NCBI RefSeq assembly: GCF_010093815.1
Contig: NW_022985596.1
Span: forward strand, 1-25,963
Reading direction: 5' to 3'
Length of the DNA stretch: 25,963 nucleotides
Source of the DNA: Pseudovirgaria hyperparasitica
Taxonomy: Eukaryota > Ascomycota > Dothideomycetes > Acrospermales > Acrospermaceae
The notes under the pieces are model-generated. The model saw only the letters and a program-made list of their open reading frames with translations. It searched no databases and had not been told where the DNA came from. The position numbers and the translations under genes were made by a program. Positions 18,854 through 25,963 of the stretch are shown here, one piece after another. Position 1 is the first letter of the stretch; the number at the start of each line of letters is the position of its first letter.

Positions 18854-19365
18854 GATCCGTCTGTAACTTTTTCAGCGCAACACACGCGTTTTTTACCCGA
18901 TACCTCTAATTTGGAAAACCTTATATTTTCCTTAATAACTCGAGATTAAAGACTCTAGAAGATATTAAAAGATTCTATATATCTCTATTTATATCTTAAG
19001 AATATTTATTAAGTTCTTTTAAAGATTAAAGGATCTAAAAGAGATAGATAATAGAGTAAATCTCTATTTTCTCTCTATCTTTACTGTATACCTTAGTACT
19101 TTAGAAGTTACCCCTCTATATACTTTAAAATTATAATTATAGAGCTTTTCTTAGAATAACTAATTAATATATTCTTTTTTCGCAATTTTCTTATATAGAA
19201 AGTAAGAGACTATATAGAAGTAAATTAATATATAATTAAAAAACTTCCTAGAGTTCTAGTTCTAGAGATATTAGGGAAAAGGTAAGTTTTAAGAATGGGA
19301 GAAAAAGTGGTATGTTGAGCGCGCGACACGTGCCAAGAGTTGCGCTGAAAAAGTTACGGACGGAT
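18854..19365. mobile_element. 512-bp TIR element with AT-rich, partly palindromic core
   Basis: Inverted repeats of 27 bp with one mismatch (18854-18880 and 19339-19365) start with ATCCGTCTGTAACTTTTTCA. The inner flanks still match imperfectly around CTTATATTTTCC and ACTCTAG, so the arms were once longer. The core (about 18940-19290) is very AT-rich and carries no coding frame. A target duplication is not clear. It resembles the foldback at 9661-10112 in layout, but the sequence of its ends differs. Confidence 0.72.
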
Positions 19366-19704
19366 AGTGTGCACTACGATTCAAGCGGATCGCGATGAGC
19401 GCTTAGCGGCGCATTGTTCGAATGGTTCGATCTGTAACGCCGGTGCATTAGTCTTGACCCCTGATAGACTTTCTCACAGGGCGCATGCAGCATATCATTG
19501 CCCGCTGGTGTGGGACAACGCGGCACGGGCAGGCTACTGATCTGCTCGAGGAGGGTCCCTGGGAGTCGGTGTATTCATACATGTTCTGCTTCTGAGGCGC
19601 GGTCATGCTCCCTCCGACTAACATGTGGGTCGAAAAGGATTATCTAAGCTATATATGGTGTAGTGCGATATGATCCTGCACTGGTACAGACATGCTAGCC
19701 CGGG

Positions 19705-19749
19705 GTAAAGCCGCTCTTGGCAGCATATTGTTGCCAAGAGCGGCTTTAC
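19705..19749. repeat. Perfect hairpin, 18-bp arms
   Basis: GTAAAGCCGCTCTTGGCA is followed by a 9-nt loop (GCATATTGT) and its exact reverse complement. An imperfect relative is at 23724-23770, and single arms occur at about 20120-20137 and 23390-23404. Confidence 0.9.
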
Positions 19750-19760
19750 AAACAAGGGAA

Positions 19761-19811
19761 CCGGAAGGAGTGTCCTCCTCACAGTATTGTTGCCAGGACA
19801 CTCCTTGCCGG
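19761..19811. repeat. Second hairpin, 12-16 bp arms
   Basis: AAGGAGTGTCCT (19765-19776) pairs with AGGACACTCCTT (19795-19806), and flanking CCGG extends the stem with a one-base bulge. The loop contains TATTGTTGCC, similar to the loop and arm start of the neighbouring hairpin. GGCAAGGAGTG recurs at 23702, next to the third hairpin. Confidence 0.8.
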
Positions 19812-20014
19812 ACCAGCACTCCGATTGCCCAGTGGAGCAGGGATCCTGTAGACTGCGCCCCGCGCCAGAGCATGCCTGAAACCACGCTGTGGTCTTGACC
19901 CTTGATAGACTTGCAGACTGGCGGCTGGTGTGCGACAAAGCAGCACTGGCACTACTGATCGTCGTATACGGGATCAAAAGTGAGTCCTCCAGCCTCCCAA
20001 CCTGGCATTCCGAC

Positions 20015-20740
20015 TCAAGATATGTCATTTTCGACCAGAGAATCCCAGCATGGGTGGGGATCGGAACCTAACATCCATGCTGGACTCGTTGGATTGCTTC
20101 GATGTATGGGTGCATGGATTGCCGCCAAGAGCAGCTTACCATCTAGCTGGGTATCATGATCGGTAAATATCGGCGCGTCTGGCACAGAGCCTGTCCCGGC
20201 ACCCGACTTTCTCAAGATCGCAGCAATATTTCGCCACTCGTTTTCTGGGATTTTGAGACGTAAAATTTCAGAGCCTTCGACAAGATGACAGGCAAGTAGG
20301 TCCATGGGGTCTTCTGTAATGGCTTCCTCAATAAATTCAATACGAAATCCAAGATCAAAAGCCATCCTGGCTAACTTGCATATGACAGCTTGGTTCGATC
20401 GGCTAAGAGGAGGTTTCGGGTGCCCTAGCTCTTTCCTAGGAGTGAAATTCGTCACATCAGTGAATCGCCGTAAGCAGAATGTCCACAGTTGGAGATATGC
20501 GAGTTGTTTCTCATCATGAGGATTCTCGGTCATGGCCTCAACATTATTACCCTCCCCCCACTCGATGGTGAAGCGCGTTGGTCTGAAATAGGCTGCCGAG
20601 AACGCATCCCATATACTATTCTTTGAGGTTCCCGCAAGTGTACGAAGTATACTACTGGCGGGTTCGAGAAGCTTTAGATTTTCGAAGAATGTCCTAATAC
20701 TAGGTATCAGGCAGTCAATCGATAACAATTGGTCGTGCAC
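20015..20740 (-). pseudogene. DUF3723-like protein, C-terminal portion
   Basis: The open frame gives up to 241 codons. Leu-Gln-Leu-Trp-Thr-Phe-Cys-Leu-Arg-Arg-Phe, then Asn-Phe-Thr-Pro-Arg-Lys-Glu and Gly-His-Pro-Lys-Pro-Pro, then a helical segment ending Ala-Phe-Asp-Leu-Gly-Phe-Arg, resemble DUF3723 proteins. These are frequent in accessory regions of Fusarium and relatives and have no established function. Family members are larger. Here the upstream frame closes at a stop just before a GTG at 20740, and no ATG or splice site rescues it. The last 40 or so codons overlap the repeated segment shared with 23390-23435, so the natural C-terminus may also be replaced. A truncated copy is the simplest reading. 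Confidence 0.55.
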
Positions 20741-21786
20741 CGTTTGACATCAAATTTATTCGGGCTTTTCCGCCTTTGATTGGGCCTCGACTTGACGTCT
20801 GTATAGAAAATATTCCAACTACACGAGTTCCTCTTGCTGTTGTAGTACGTCAGACTGCTTCAAATACTGATCAACGAGATTTTTTGTTTTATATCATTTT
20901 GGGCCCCCTATACTTGCAGGGCCGAAGTGTGCCATGAGGTATATTTTACTCTCTAGGTTGGGTATCTGCACTGTAGATGCCTCCACGTTCGAACGTCAGG
21001 AATATACACTTCTAGAACCTACATAGGCAGGGACTTTTTGAATGTATCATCCACCCCGCCCACAAAACAGCAGCCAACCTTCGAACGCGATAATTCACAA
21101 CCAGCCGAAATATTGAAGTGGTCTAAGTAATATTCTGGTACAAATTGCGATTATCCCGAAAGGATTGACGCACAAGGGCTATGCCCGAGCGTCGCCGGAA
21201 TCCGCGTCTATTGTGAGACTCTCGTGCAGTGGTAGAGGTGGAGGCGTCGGTGTCCCCGTAGTGTCGTATGCACCACGTCTCCAACCATAGCACTCAGTGT
21301 ACACGTGCATTTGTGCCCTGATTATGTGGCATAGTTAGCAAGGAATATCAAACGATGAAAGAGCATCTTACCTAGTAGAAATACGAAAGGGGAAGTTCAA
21401 CAGTCGAGGCGCTGTAGAAACAAAGACGTTGATGTACAAGATGGACTATTAGAGGTTGTTCTGGAAGAAGACAAAGACGACATAACTACAAAGCCTAGAC
21501 TTGCAATAGCGGGTTAAGATAAATGGTGGCAGTGCGCGTAGGATTTGGTAATGCTAGATTGCAACGCTTCTGATAGGGCTTGACTAGAGCTGGGATCTTA
21601 TCCTTACAACATCTCCCGCGAGACATTCCCTGATCATAAGATTGACACATATGGCACTCGTCCACGTCGCCACATTAACTTCAACTACGACGGACTGCAA
21701 ATAGAATCTAGTCATATGCTACAAGTGATGTCACAGCTCACGGTGTATTGGATTTTGGAATGCAGACCATTCAGCATCATTCATAC
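20741..21786. other. About 1 kb without a recognisable gene
   Basis: Only short frames are present on both strands, composition is average, and I see no TIR, LTR, tRNA or strong hairpin. Some of it may be the decayed 5' part of the DUF3723-like gene (minus strand, directly above 20740). Confidence 0.35.
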
Positions 21787-22753
21787 CTAGCAAAACGACC
21801 GCGCTACACGAGCATCATGTCTCAAGCAAGCTCGCAAGATGGTAACAAGTATCTGATCAGCCACTAGGGCACCCTTTGCTTCTCTGACACGCTCCACTAG
21901 ATTCTCCCATGACACTCGCGTGTTTCGGTGGTACCTGTGCATGTTTCCCGTGTCAACCCCAGACCTTAAGACCGGCACCAGGGCTATCAGGTCTGCGTAG
22001 AGCCCCGTATTGTTCAGTCGCGGGAAGAACAGTCCCCGTGTATCTTGAACGAGATGGGTGCGGAAATGTGCTAGATAATTGTCGTGTCGCAAGAAAGTCT
22101 GACGACATGGTCCTTCTTTTCGATGGTGGCCAATATCAGAGCTTCTTAGCATGATATCACAAGTAAATGTGCGTTCCTGGTCGTGTGTCTCCTGGTGACG
22201 CTTTAGATGCTCTAATTTGCTAAATTTTCGACCACAATGGACTCCTTTTACCCTCTTAGAACAGATGAACTGTCTCCGGGGCTGAACAGTTATGACGCCT
22301 GAGCATTTTTGTTTCTGCACCTTCATTTTGGAAAACATATCAAGATTGCACGAGTAGTGCTCCCACATCGTTTCTACGTTGTATACTTCTTGACTTTTAC
22401 AGGCCCCAGAGGTAGAAGATGCCGATGAGTTCGTATTGGCTGCACTCTGAGTAAGACTGCATTCAATCCTGTGCAAAGTCGCACCAGACTGGCAATGCGA
22501 TCTGCCAACAGCAATCCCCAGTCCCTCCGTACATATGTCGTCTATAACATGTGGCGATGGACAAATAGAACAGCCATCAAGATTAAGCTGCGAGTTTCGG
22601 TAGCTGACAGTATACGGACTGGAGGGTTGATTCTCGGGCCACTGGCAGGGGGAGCTGCCAAACTGCTCACCTAGATACATAGTCAGTAGAGTATGAATCC
22701 GCCTCCGGTCTCGTCCACCACGTACCTGAAACAGAGAAGTGAAATGTTGACAT
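21787..22753 (-). CDS. C2H2 zinc finger protein with two fingers
   Basis: A two-exon model (22753-22726 and 22670-21787) with a 55-bp intron (GTACGT donor, TACTGAC branch, CTAG acceptor) gives 303 aa in frame. A start at the ATG at 22680 without splicing is the alternative (297 aa). The central region has two finger-like units: Cys-x8-Cys-x12-His-x3-His around Phe-Ser-Lys-Leu-Glu-His-Leu-Lys-Arg-His, and a wide-spaced Cys-x18-Cys-x12-His-x3-His with Phe-Leu-Arg-His-Asn-type sequence. The helix sequences resemble fungal developmental C2H2 regulators (BrlA/SteA-like), but the Cys spacing is abnormally long, so zinc binding may be weakened. The N-terminal 120 residues are Ser-rich and unstructured; the C-terminus is helical. 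The frame is intact. A nuclear DNA-binding role is inferred. The 343-bp repeat begins 46 bp upstream of the ATG, inside the putative promoter. Confidence 0.65.
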
Positions 22754-22798
22754 GACGTCTATCAACCATGAAAGAACACCACTATGCTATGCTGTATC

Positions 22799-22927
22799 CT
22801 CCCGCAGAATCGTTTCTCTCTAGCAGAGGTGTTGTCTCTATTCCAAGAGTACATCCGCTCACCACAAGATGCAGTAGAAGGCGTGGAGAGATATATGGCT
22901 AAGCTAGGAAAGGCAGAATCCAATTGA
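22799..22927 (+). pseudogene. Last 42 codons of a BCS1-like AAA ATPase (duplicated fragment)
   Basis: The frame ends at TGA 22925-22927 and encodes the same lid-region end as 9375-9503 (Phe-Ser-Leu-Ala-Glu-Val, later Asp-Ala-Val-Glu-Gly-Val). Upstream sequence is unrelated, so there is no start and no ATPase core. It is a passive part of the 343-bp duplication. Confidence 0.7.
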
Positions 22928-23141
22928 AGCCTCTATTATTGCATGCAATAAGGATCAAGTCGTAGTACTGTCAAACCTAAAACCAGCGCGAATCGCTGGA
23001 CCATAGACTTAAGATACCACAACACTAGCGCAAGGACGATGCTCGTTCAAGAACATCCGCTCGCAGAACGCGTACTATTGGTGATGGGAGATTGCCCGGG
23101 CGAAGCGACTAAGGCTGAGTTCTGTCATTTGATACCTGATA
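22799..23141 (+). repeat. 343-bp segment, inverted copy of 9161-9503
   Basis: It matches the reverse complement of 9161-9503 with two single-base differences (in GTACATCCGC versus GTACATGCGC, and GGGCGAAGCG versus GGGCGGAGCG). The match ends abruptly on both sides. It lacks the upstream BCS1-like sequence that the other copy still has. Confidence 0.92.
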
Positions 23142-23377
23142 AAGAAGCACCTATCGAGATGCCATTAGCACATGAATTTTGGTTACGGTCGTCAATACCA
23201 AAGTCGCGCTGGGAAGACTTGAAGGCAGACCCACGTATGGCCAATCTTTATTGGCCGTGCAATCGCCTCATCCTTGGGCACGTCAAGCCATTGAACCCCC
23301 CAGACGAGATCATGATGATACCCAGCCAGTTGGCTGGAATTCCAATTCGTTGTGCAGGGATAACCTGCATGGTGTGA
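23039..23377 (+). other. Unidentified 112-codon frame starting in the 343-bp repeat
   Basis: An ATG at 23039 opens a frame whose first 34 or so codons are shared with the minus-strand frame at 9263. After the repeat border at 23141 the rest is unique (Glu-Phe-Trp-Leu-Arg, Pro-Lys-Ser-Arg-Trp-Glu-Asp-Leu). I recognise no domain. The duplicated ATG and upstream flank could come from a real gene neighbouring the BCS1-like gene, but at least one copy must be chimeric. Confidence 0.3.
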
Positions 23378-23775
23378 TTTGGCAGGATAAAGCTGCTCTT
23401 GGCGGCAATCCATGCACCCATACATCGAAGCAATCTCATGCGGGATGACTTACTTTTGATCCCGCATACGTCGATCAGTAGTGCCAGTGTCGCTTTGTCG
23501 CACACCAGCCGCCGGTATACTGCGTCACCCTGTCAGGGGTGGTGGGGGAAGACCATTGACCAATAATGCACCTATCTATCATTGTGTCCTCTTGGAATGG
23601 TGCCTGATGCGCTGCAACTATCTTTCAACCCCATGTAGACACGTTCTGGTGAATGATCGCATTGGGAAAGAAACAGTTAGATGCACTTAGAGTGCTGGTC
23701 AGGCAAGGAGTGCCCTGGGCCGGGGTGAGGCCGCTCTTGGCACCAGTTTGTTGCCAAGAGCAGCTTTACCCTGGC
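23378..23775 (-). repeat. Repeat block, inverted relative of 19700-20137
   Basis: 23390-23435 is identical (46 bp) to the reverse complement of 20092-20137. 23447-23518 matches the reverse complement of about 19919-19990 with a few transitions. 23701-23775 resembles the reverse complement of the hairpin block 19700-19811 with an internal deletion. Compared with the other copy, about 100 bp corresponding to 19991-20091 are missing. Confidence 0.75.
23724..23770. repeat. Third hairpin of the same family, 19-bp arms with three mismatches
   Basis: GGTGAGGCCGCTCTTGGCA, loop CCAGTTTGT, then TGCCAAGAGCAGCTTTACC. The three unmatched positions are transitions, so they form wobble or A-C pairs. It is closely related to 19705-19749. 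Confidence 0.82.
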
Positions 23776-24327
23776 TGAAGAGCGTCCCAATACAACGCAG
23801 CTTCTGTTCGGGTAAAGAAGGAGGACGCCGAGGCCGCGAGATTAAAGAGCACACAGAGACGAGGTATTAATATCGATCAAGAGAAATACAATGCGGCGCT
23901 TGTCATCCTTACAGTCCTCTTTGAATGTGACCAGTGAATTGGCGAGATAAAGCAGTGTGCGAAGCACAACCAACAAACCACACTGTTTCTAGTCACACCT
24001 GGTCCAATCAATATGACATTGAAGCCAGTTCAGGAGACGAGGAGCCAGGAAAGACTACTCCCAAAACGCCTTCAGAAGGTCGGCCCGGGATACGATACTT
24101 GCCACACAATACCGGGCCTGATTGTTGGCTATCCCAACTTTTTTTTTCGTACGTGCGGCCGCGTCACCAAGACATTTGGTGAACTTACATGCGTAGTGCC
24201 AATGATGTATACCTTCAATTCAAAACATATACACTTTGAGTTAAGCTAGGTAATAATAATCCGCTCTAATGTAATTTTCGAAGATATACGGGGTCTTTAT
24301 GTTTTGAGTTTGTCGTTGACCATGAAC
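23776..24327. other. Unassigned region
   Basis: Short plus-strand frames at 23934-24182 and 24013-24249 overlap and show no motif. A small inverted pair (GGCCCGGGATA near 24082 and ACCGGGCC near 24111) is visible. No gene can be supported. Confidence 0.3.
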
Positions 24328-24615
24328 CTATTCACGAGCTCCGGAGTATAACTCATTATCCCCCATCACTGGAAAGAAGGCAACTGCTGTGGAGGACGAG
24401 ACAGTAGTGCTGCATATCTGTTGCATGAACCAGGGGGTGAGGGTAAAGGCAGGTACCTTGATCATACGGCTAAACCGTGGCCCCGACCGCAAAAATCCGA
24501 CTTTTTGCGGTCGGGGCCACGGTTTAGCCGTATGTTGGGCTACTTGCCTGTAGATTGATGCACTAAGTATGCAAGCCCCCAGTATCGTGAGACTGCCCTT
24601 CATGGAGCTCCTCAT
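24328..24615 (-). CDS. Small hypothetical protein carrying an in-frame MITE insertion
   Basis: An ATG at 24615 opens 95 codons. The first 20 or so residues are hydrophobic (Leu-Thr-Ile-Leu-Gly-Ala-Cys-Ile-Leu), like a signal anchor. Codons at 24467-24532 come from a 64-bp TIR-only element plus one TA copy, 66 bp in all, so the frame continues into Met-Ile-Lys-Val-Pro-Ala-Phe-Thr-Leu-Thr-Pro-Trp-Phe. Frame continuity on both sides of the insertion suggests the frame was coding before it arrived, but I do not recognise the protein. It could be one exon of a larger membrane protein gene. Confidence 0.35.
   Translation of the reverse strand: MRSSMKGSLTILGACILSASIYRQVAQHTAKPWPRPQKVGFLRSGPRFSRMIKVPAFTLTPWFMQQICSTTVSSSTAVAFFPVMGDNELYSGARE
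24467..24530. mobile_element. 64-bp TIR-only MITE (29-bp perfect TIRs) with TA duplication
   Basis: Two exact inverted repeats of 29 bp (24467-24495 and 24502-24530, starting CGGCTAAACCGTGGCCCCGA) flank a 6-nt loop. TA is present on both sides (24465-24466 and 24531-24532), typical of Tc1/mariner insertions. CA/TG beyond the TA extends the hairpin to 33 bp. There is no sequence between the TIRs apart from the loop. Confidence 0.85.
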
Positions 24616-25121
24616 AGCACGTGGAATTGTCCTACATTATTACTTGGCGAAATGGTATACAGATGCCTTGGGCTATCCTTAATAAAGGATTTAATATAGA
24701 TGTTAATTATCAGGGAGGCCCAACCACACATCTTTGAAATGTAACCCCTGCTGGTGGGAGAGCCATGTTATTGTCATTTTAGAGAAGAATAGCATGAAAT
24801 TTCCTAGTAGCGCAATTCGAACAGTAAAGAAATACAAACGCGTTGCTAGGTCCCGACCCCTGTGTCTACTTTTGTTTTTCACGGACCAGTGAGCAACCCA
24901 CGCCCAACACTACGAAGATATCTTGCCTGTTCTGTATCACCTCTGCTATTAGCGCCGTAGCTTTGAGTTGGTATACTCTGAACGACCGTCAGAAGCACCC
25001 CCATAACGATCCTTTTCAAAATTTAACGATTCTCGCGTGGCCCCTTTGACTTACGGGCTCATCTGGCGCTTTCTGCGAAGTAGCTTCCCCATATTACTCG
25101 CCCCGAAATACATAACTTCGT
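24616..25121. other. Region upstream of the right-edge membrane protein gene
   Basis: A plus-strand frame at 24843-25049 has one hydrophobic stretch (Cys-Leu-Phe-Cys-Ile-Thr-Ser-Ala-Ile-Ser-Ala-Val) and could be an upstream exon of the following gene, but no donor/acceptor pair joins it convincingly. Otherwise I see nothing. Confidence 0.3.
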
Positions 25122-25936
25122 ATGTCTCTGACCGGTCAACACACCGTCATTTGGTTGCCTTCTTCACCACTCGATATGTTTGACACAGCCAAACCTATTC
25201 CATGTCCGTATGGCAAGGCTGTCCCTTCTCCGGGCCTGCTACATACGTTCGCCCTTGTCTGTTTTCCGTTCTGTCTGTTCGTCGTCTACAACAGCATTAC
25301 GGCACTAACGCCCCAGTGGAAAAGCTACGGTCCCTTATTCTTAAGTTCTGCCAGCGTCATCTGTATCATTATAGAACTCTCCTCGAATCATGAGGCAGAA
25401 CTTAGCCAGGCACTATTATCAATCAGCAGTGTATTCCTACATCTATACGATGTAAGTCTACTTATTCATTCGTACTCCACGAGAATAGACTTTAACAATT
25501 TCGTAGTTTTTCTGGCTATTTCTGATGTTTAGCCCCGATTACTTCCACATGACGTTTCCTACTTGTATAGTATCTAACGTTGGAGTGTGTGTTGTCTCGT
25601 AAGTTTTTCTTTTATAGTGGTTAGTACATCGTTTAATGCCTCAGGATCTTGGTACTACTAAAAGTACTGTCGTATGAGTGGGCCCGCTCCTGCTGCATTT
25701 GGCAGACAGCATTCTACAGCTTTGCTGCCTTCTGGTGTTGGATGTCTTGGTCTCAGAGGTCGGGCATCCACACGCTCCACACGCCACCTTACAACATAAT
25801 GCTCATCAGATGCTTCGTATACATTGGGGTGTCTGTAGTCGCACTGATACTCGCTGTGTTCAACATTCAAGCTGTGAGGAGCCTTATGAGTGCCATAGAA
25901 TTTGCTAATCTCCTAGAAGGGATTAATTCTAGCTAG
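25122..25936 (+). CDS. Multi-spanning membrane protein, family not recognised
   Basis: Exons 25122-25451, 25507-25598 and 25645-25936 join across introns of 55 bp (GTAAGT...CGTAG) and 46 bp (GTAAGT...CTCAG). The phases agree and give 237 aa without stops. Hydrophobic segments lie near residues 39-58, 70-86, 108-119, 128-149, 161-176 and 192-213, suggesting about six membrane passes. The short C-terminal tail is polar. A Tyr-Glu-Trp-Ala-Arg loop follows segment four, and a Trp-rich stretch lies in segment five. No transporter or receptor signature is visible. The intact frame through two introns argues for a real gene; the start could lie further upstream if 24843-25049 contributes an exon. 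Confidence 0.65.
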
Positions 25937-25963
25937 TGTCTCCTCATTATGTCCTTCCGTCTT

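Larger units (their letters stand above)
19366..20014. repeat. Composite repeat block with hairpins and duplicated motifs
   Basis: Two copies of GTCTTGACCC.TGATAGACTT (about 19452 and 19891), two copies of a GCTGGTGTG.GACAA motif, two hairpins (19705-19749 and 19761-19811) and sequence shared in inverted orientation with 23390-23775 make up this block. About 19919-19990 matches 23518-23447 at roughly 93%. Frames read through it do not resemble proteins, so I treat the whole block as repetitive non-coding DNA. Confidence 0.55.

Noticed and set aside
18665-18949. 94-codon plus-strand frame
   Set aside because: It ends inside the TIR and AT core of the 512-bp element, so the C-terminal third is transposon sequence; no motif.
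19618-20028. 136-codon minus-strand frame
   Set aside because: It reads through two hairpins and repeated motifs, has Cys/Ser-rich nonsense-like composition and no domain.
23934-24249. Two overlapping plus-strand frames
   Set aside because: They overlap in different frames, neither has a motif, and no splice model connects them.
1-25963. tRNA, rRNA, CRISPR, telomere repeats and secondary-metabolite cluster
   Set aside because: None could be seen: no cloverleaf with a T-loop GTTCGA core in the right context, no spaced direct repeats, no TTAGGG arrays, and no PKS, NRPS or terpene cyclase motifs.

Overview
The window reads as a TE-rich accessory region of a filamentous ascomycete, most likely a sordariomycete such as Fusarium or a close relative. 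The reasons are: genes with several 42-60 bp spliceosomal introns with GTAAGT-type donors; gene families typical of these fungi (a Clr5-associated helical region, FTA2-like, DUF3723, BCS1-like AAA, fungal phenolic acid decarboxylase); and transposon relics whose TGG codons have become TAG and whose interiors are extremely TA-rich, the mark of repeat-induced point mutation (RIP). All family names come from recognising motifs by eye; no database was searched.

Left part (1-7.0 kb). The 3' part of a polytopic membrane protein gene carries one internal TAG (1-931). A degraded Cys-rich regulator-like gene follows (about 1395-2168). The largest gene, on the minus strand, is a four-exon model of 1,465 codons (2377-6930) that stays in frame through three introns. 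It has an AT-hook-like motif, a long disordered middle with a probable nuclear signal, and a C-terminus like the helical repeats of Clr5-domain proteins.

Middle (7.1-14.3 kb). A RIP-destroyed Tc1/mariner element with 46-bp perfect TIRs lies just upstream of the large gene. Then come a BCS1-like AAA gene end disrupted by a roughly 450-bp foldback palindrome, and a complete-looking PIF/Harbinger transposon (10413-14330). The Harbinger carries an intact DDE transposase (401 aa, D173/D223/E297), a convergent Myb/SANT-like protein (445 aa), about 217-bp TIRs and a 147-bp TA-flanked MITE between the two genes.

Right part (14.4-26 kb). An apparently intact FTA2-like (kinase-fold) gene; a phenolic acid decarboxylase copy missing about 20 codons; a truncated second Tc1/mariner; and several repeat blocks, including short hairpins that recur at 19.7 and 23.7 kb in opposite orientation. 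Further on are a 512-bp TIR element with an AT-rich core, a DUF3723-like fragment, a two-finger C2H2 protein, a second inverted copy (2 mismatches in 343 bp) of the BCS1-end segment, a 64-bp TIR-only MITE inserted in frame in a small reading frame, and a three-exon multi-spanning membrane protein at the right edge.

The genes do not form an obvious pathway or cluster. The common theme is rearrangement: insertions, inverted duplications, RIP and gene fragments around a few intact genes (the 1,465-aa protein, FTA2-like, C2H2, the membrane protein and the Harbinger pair).
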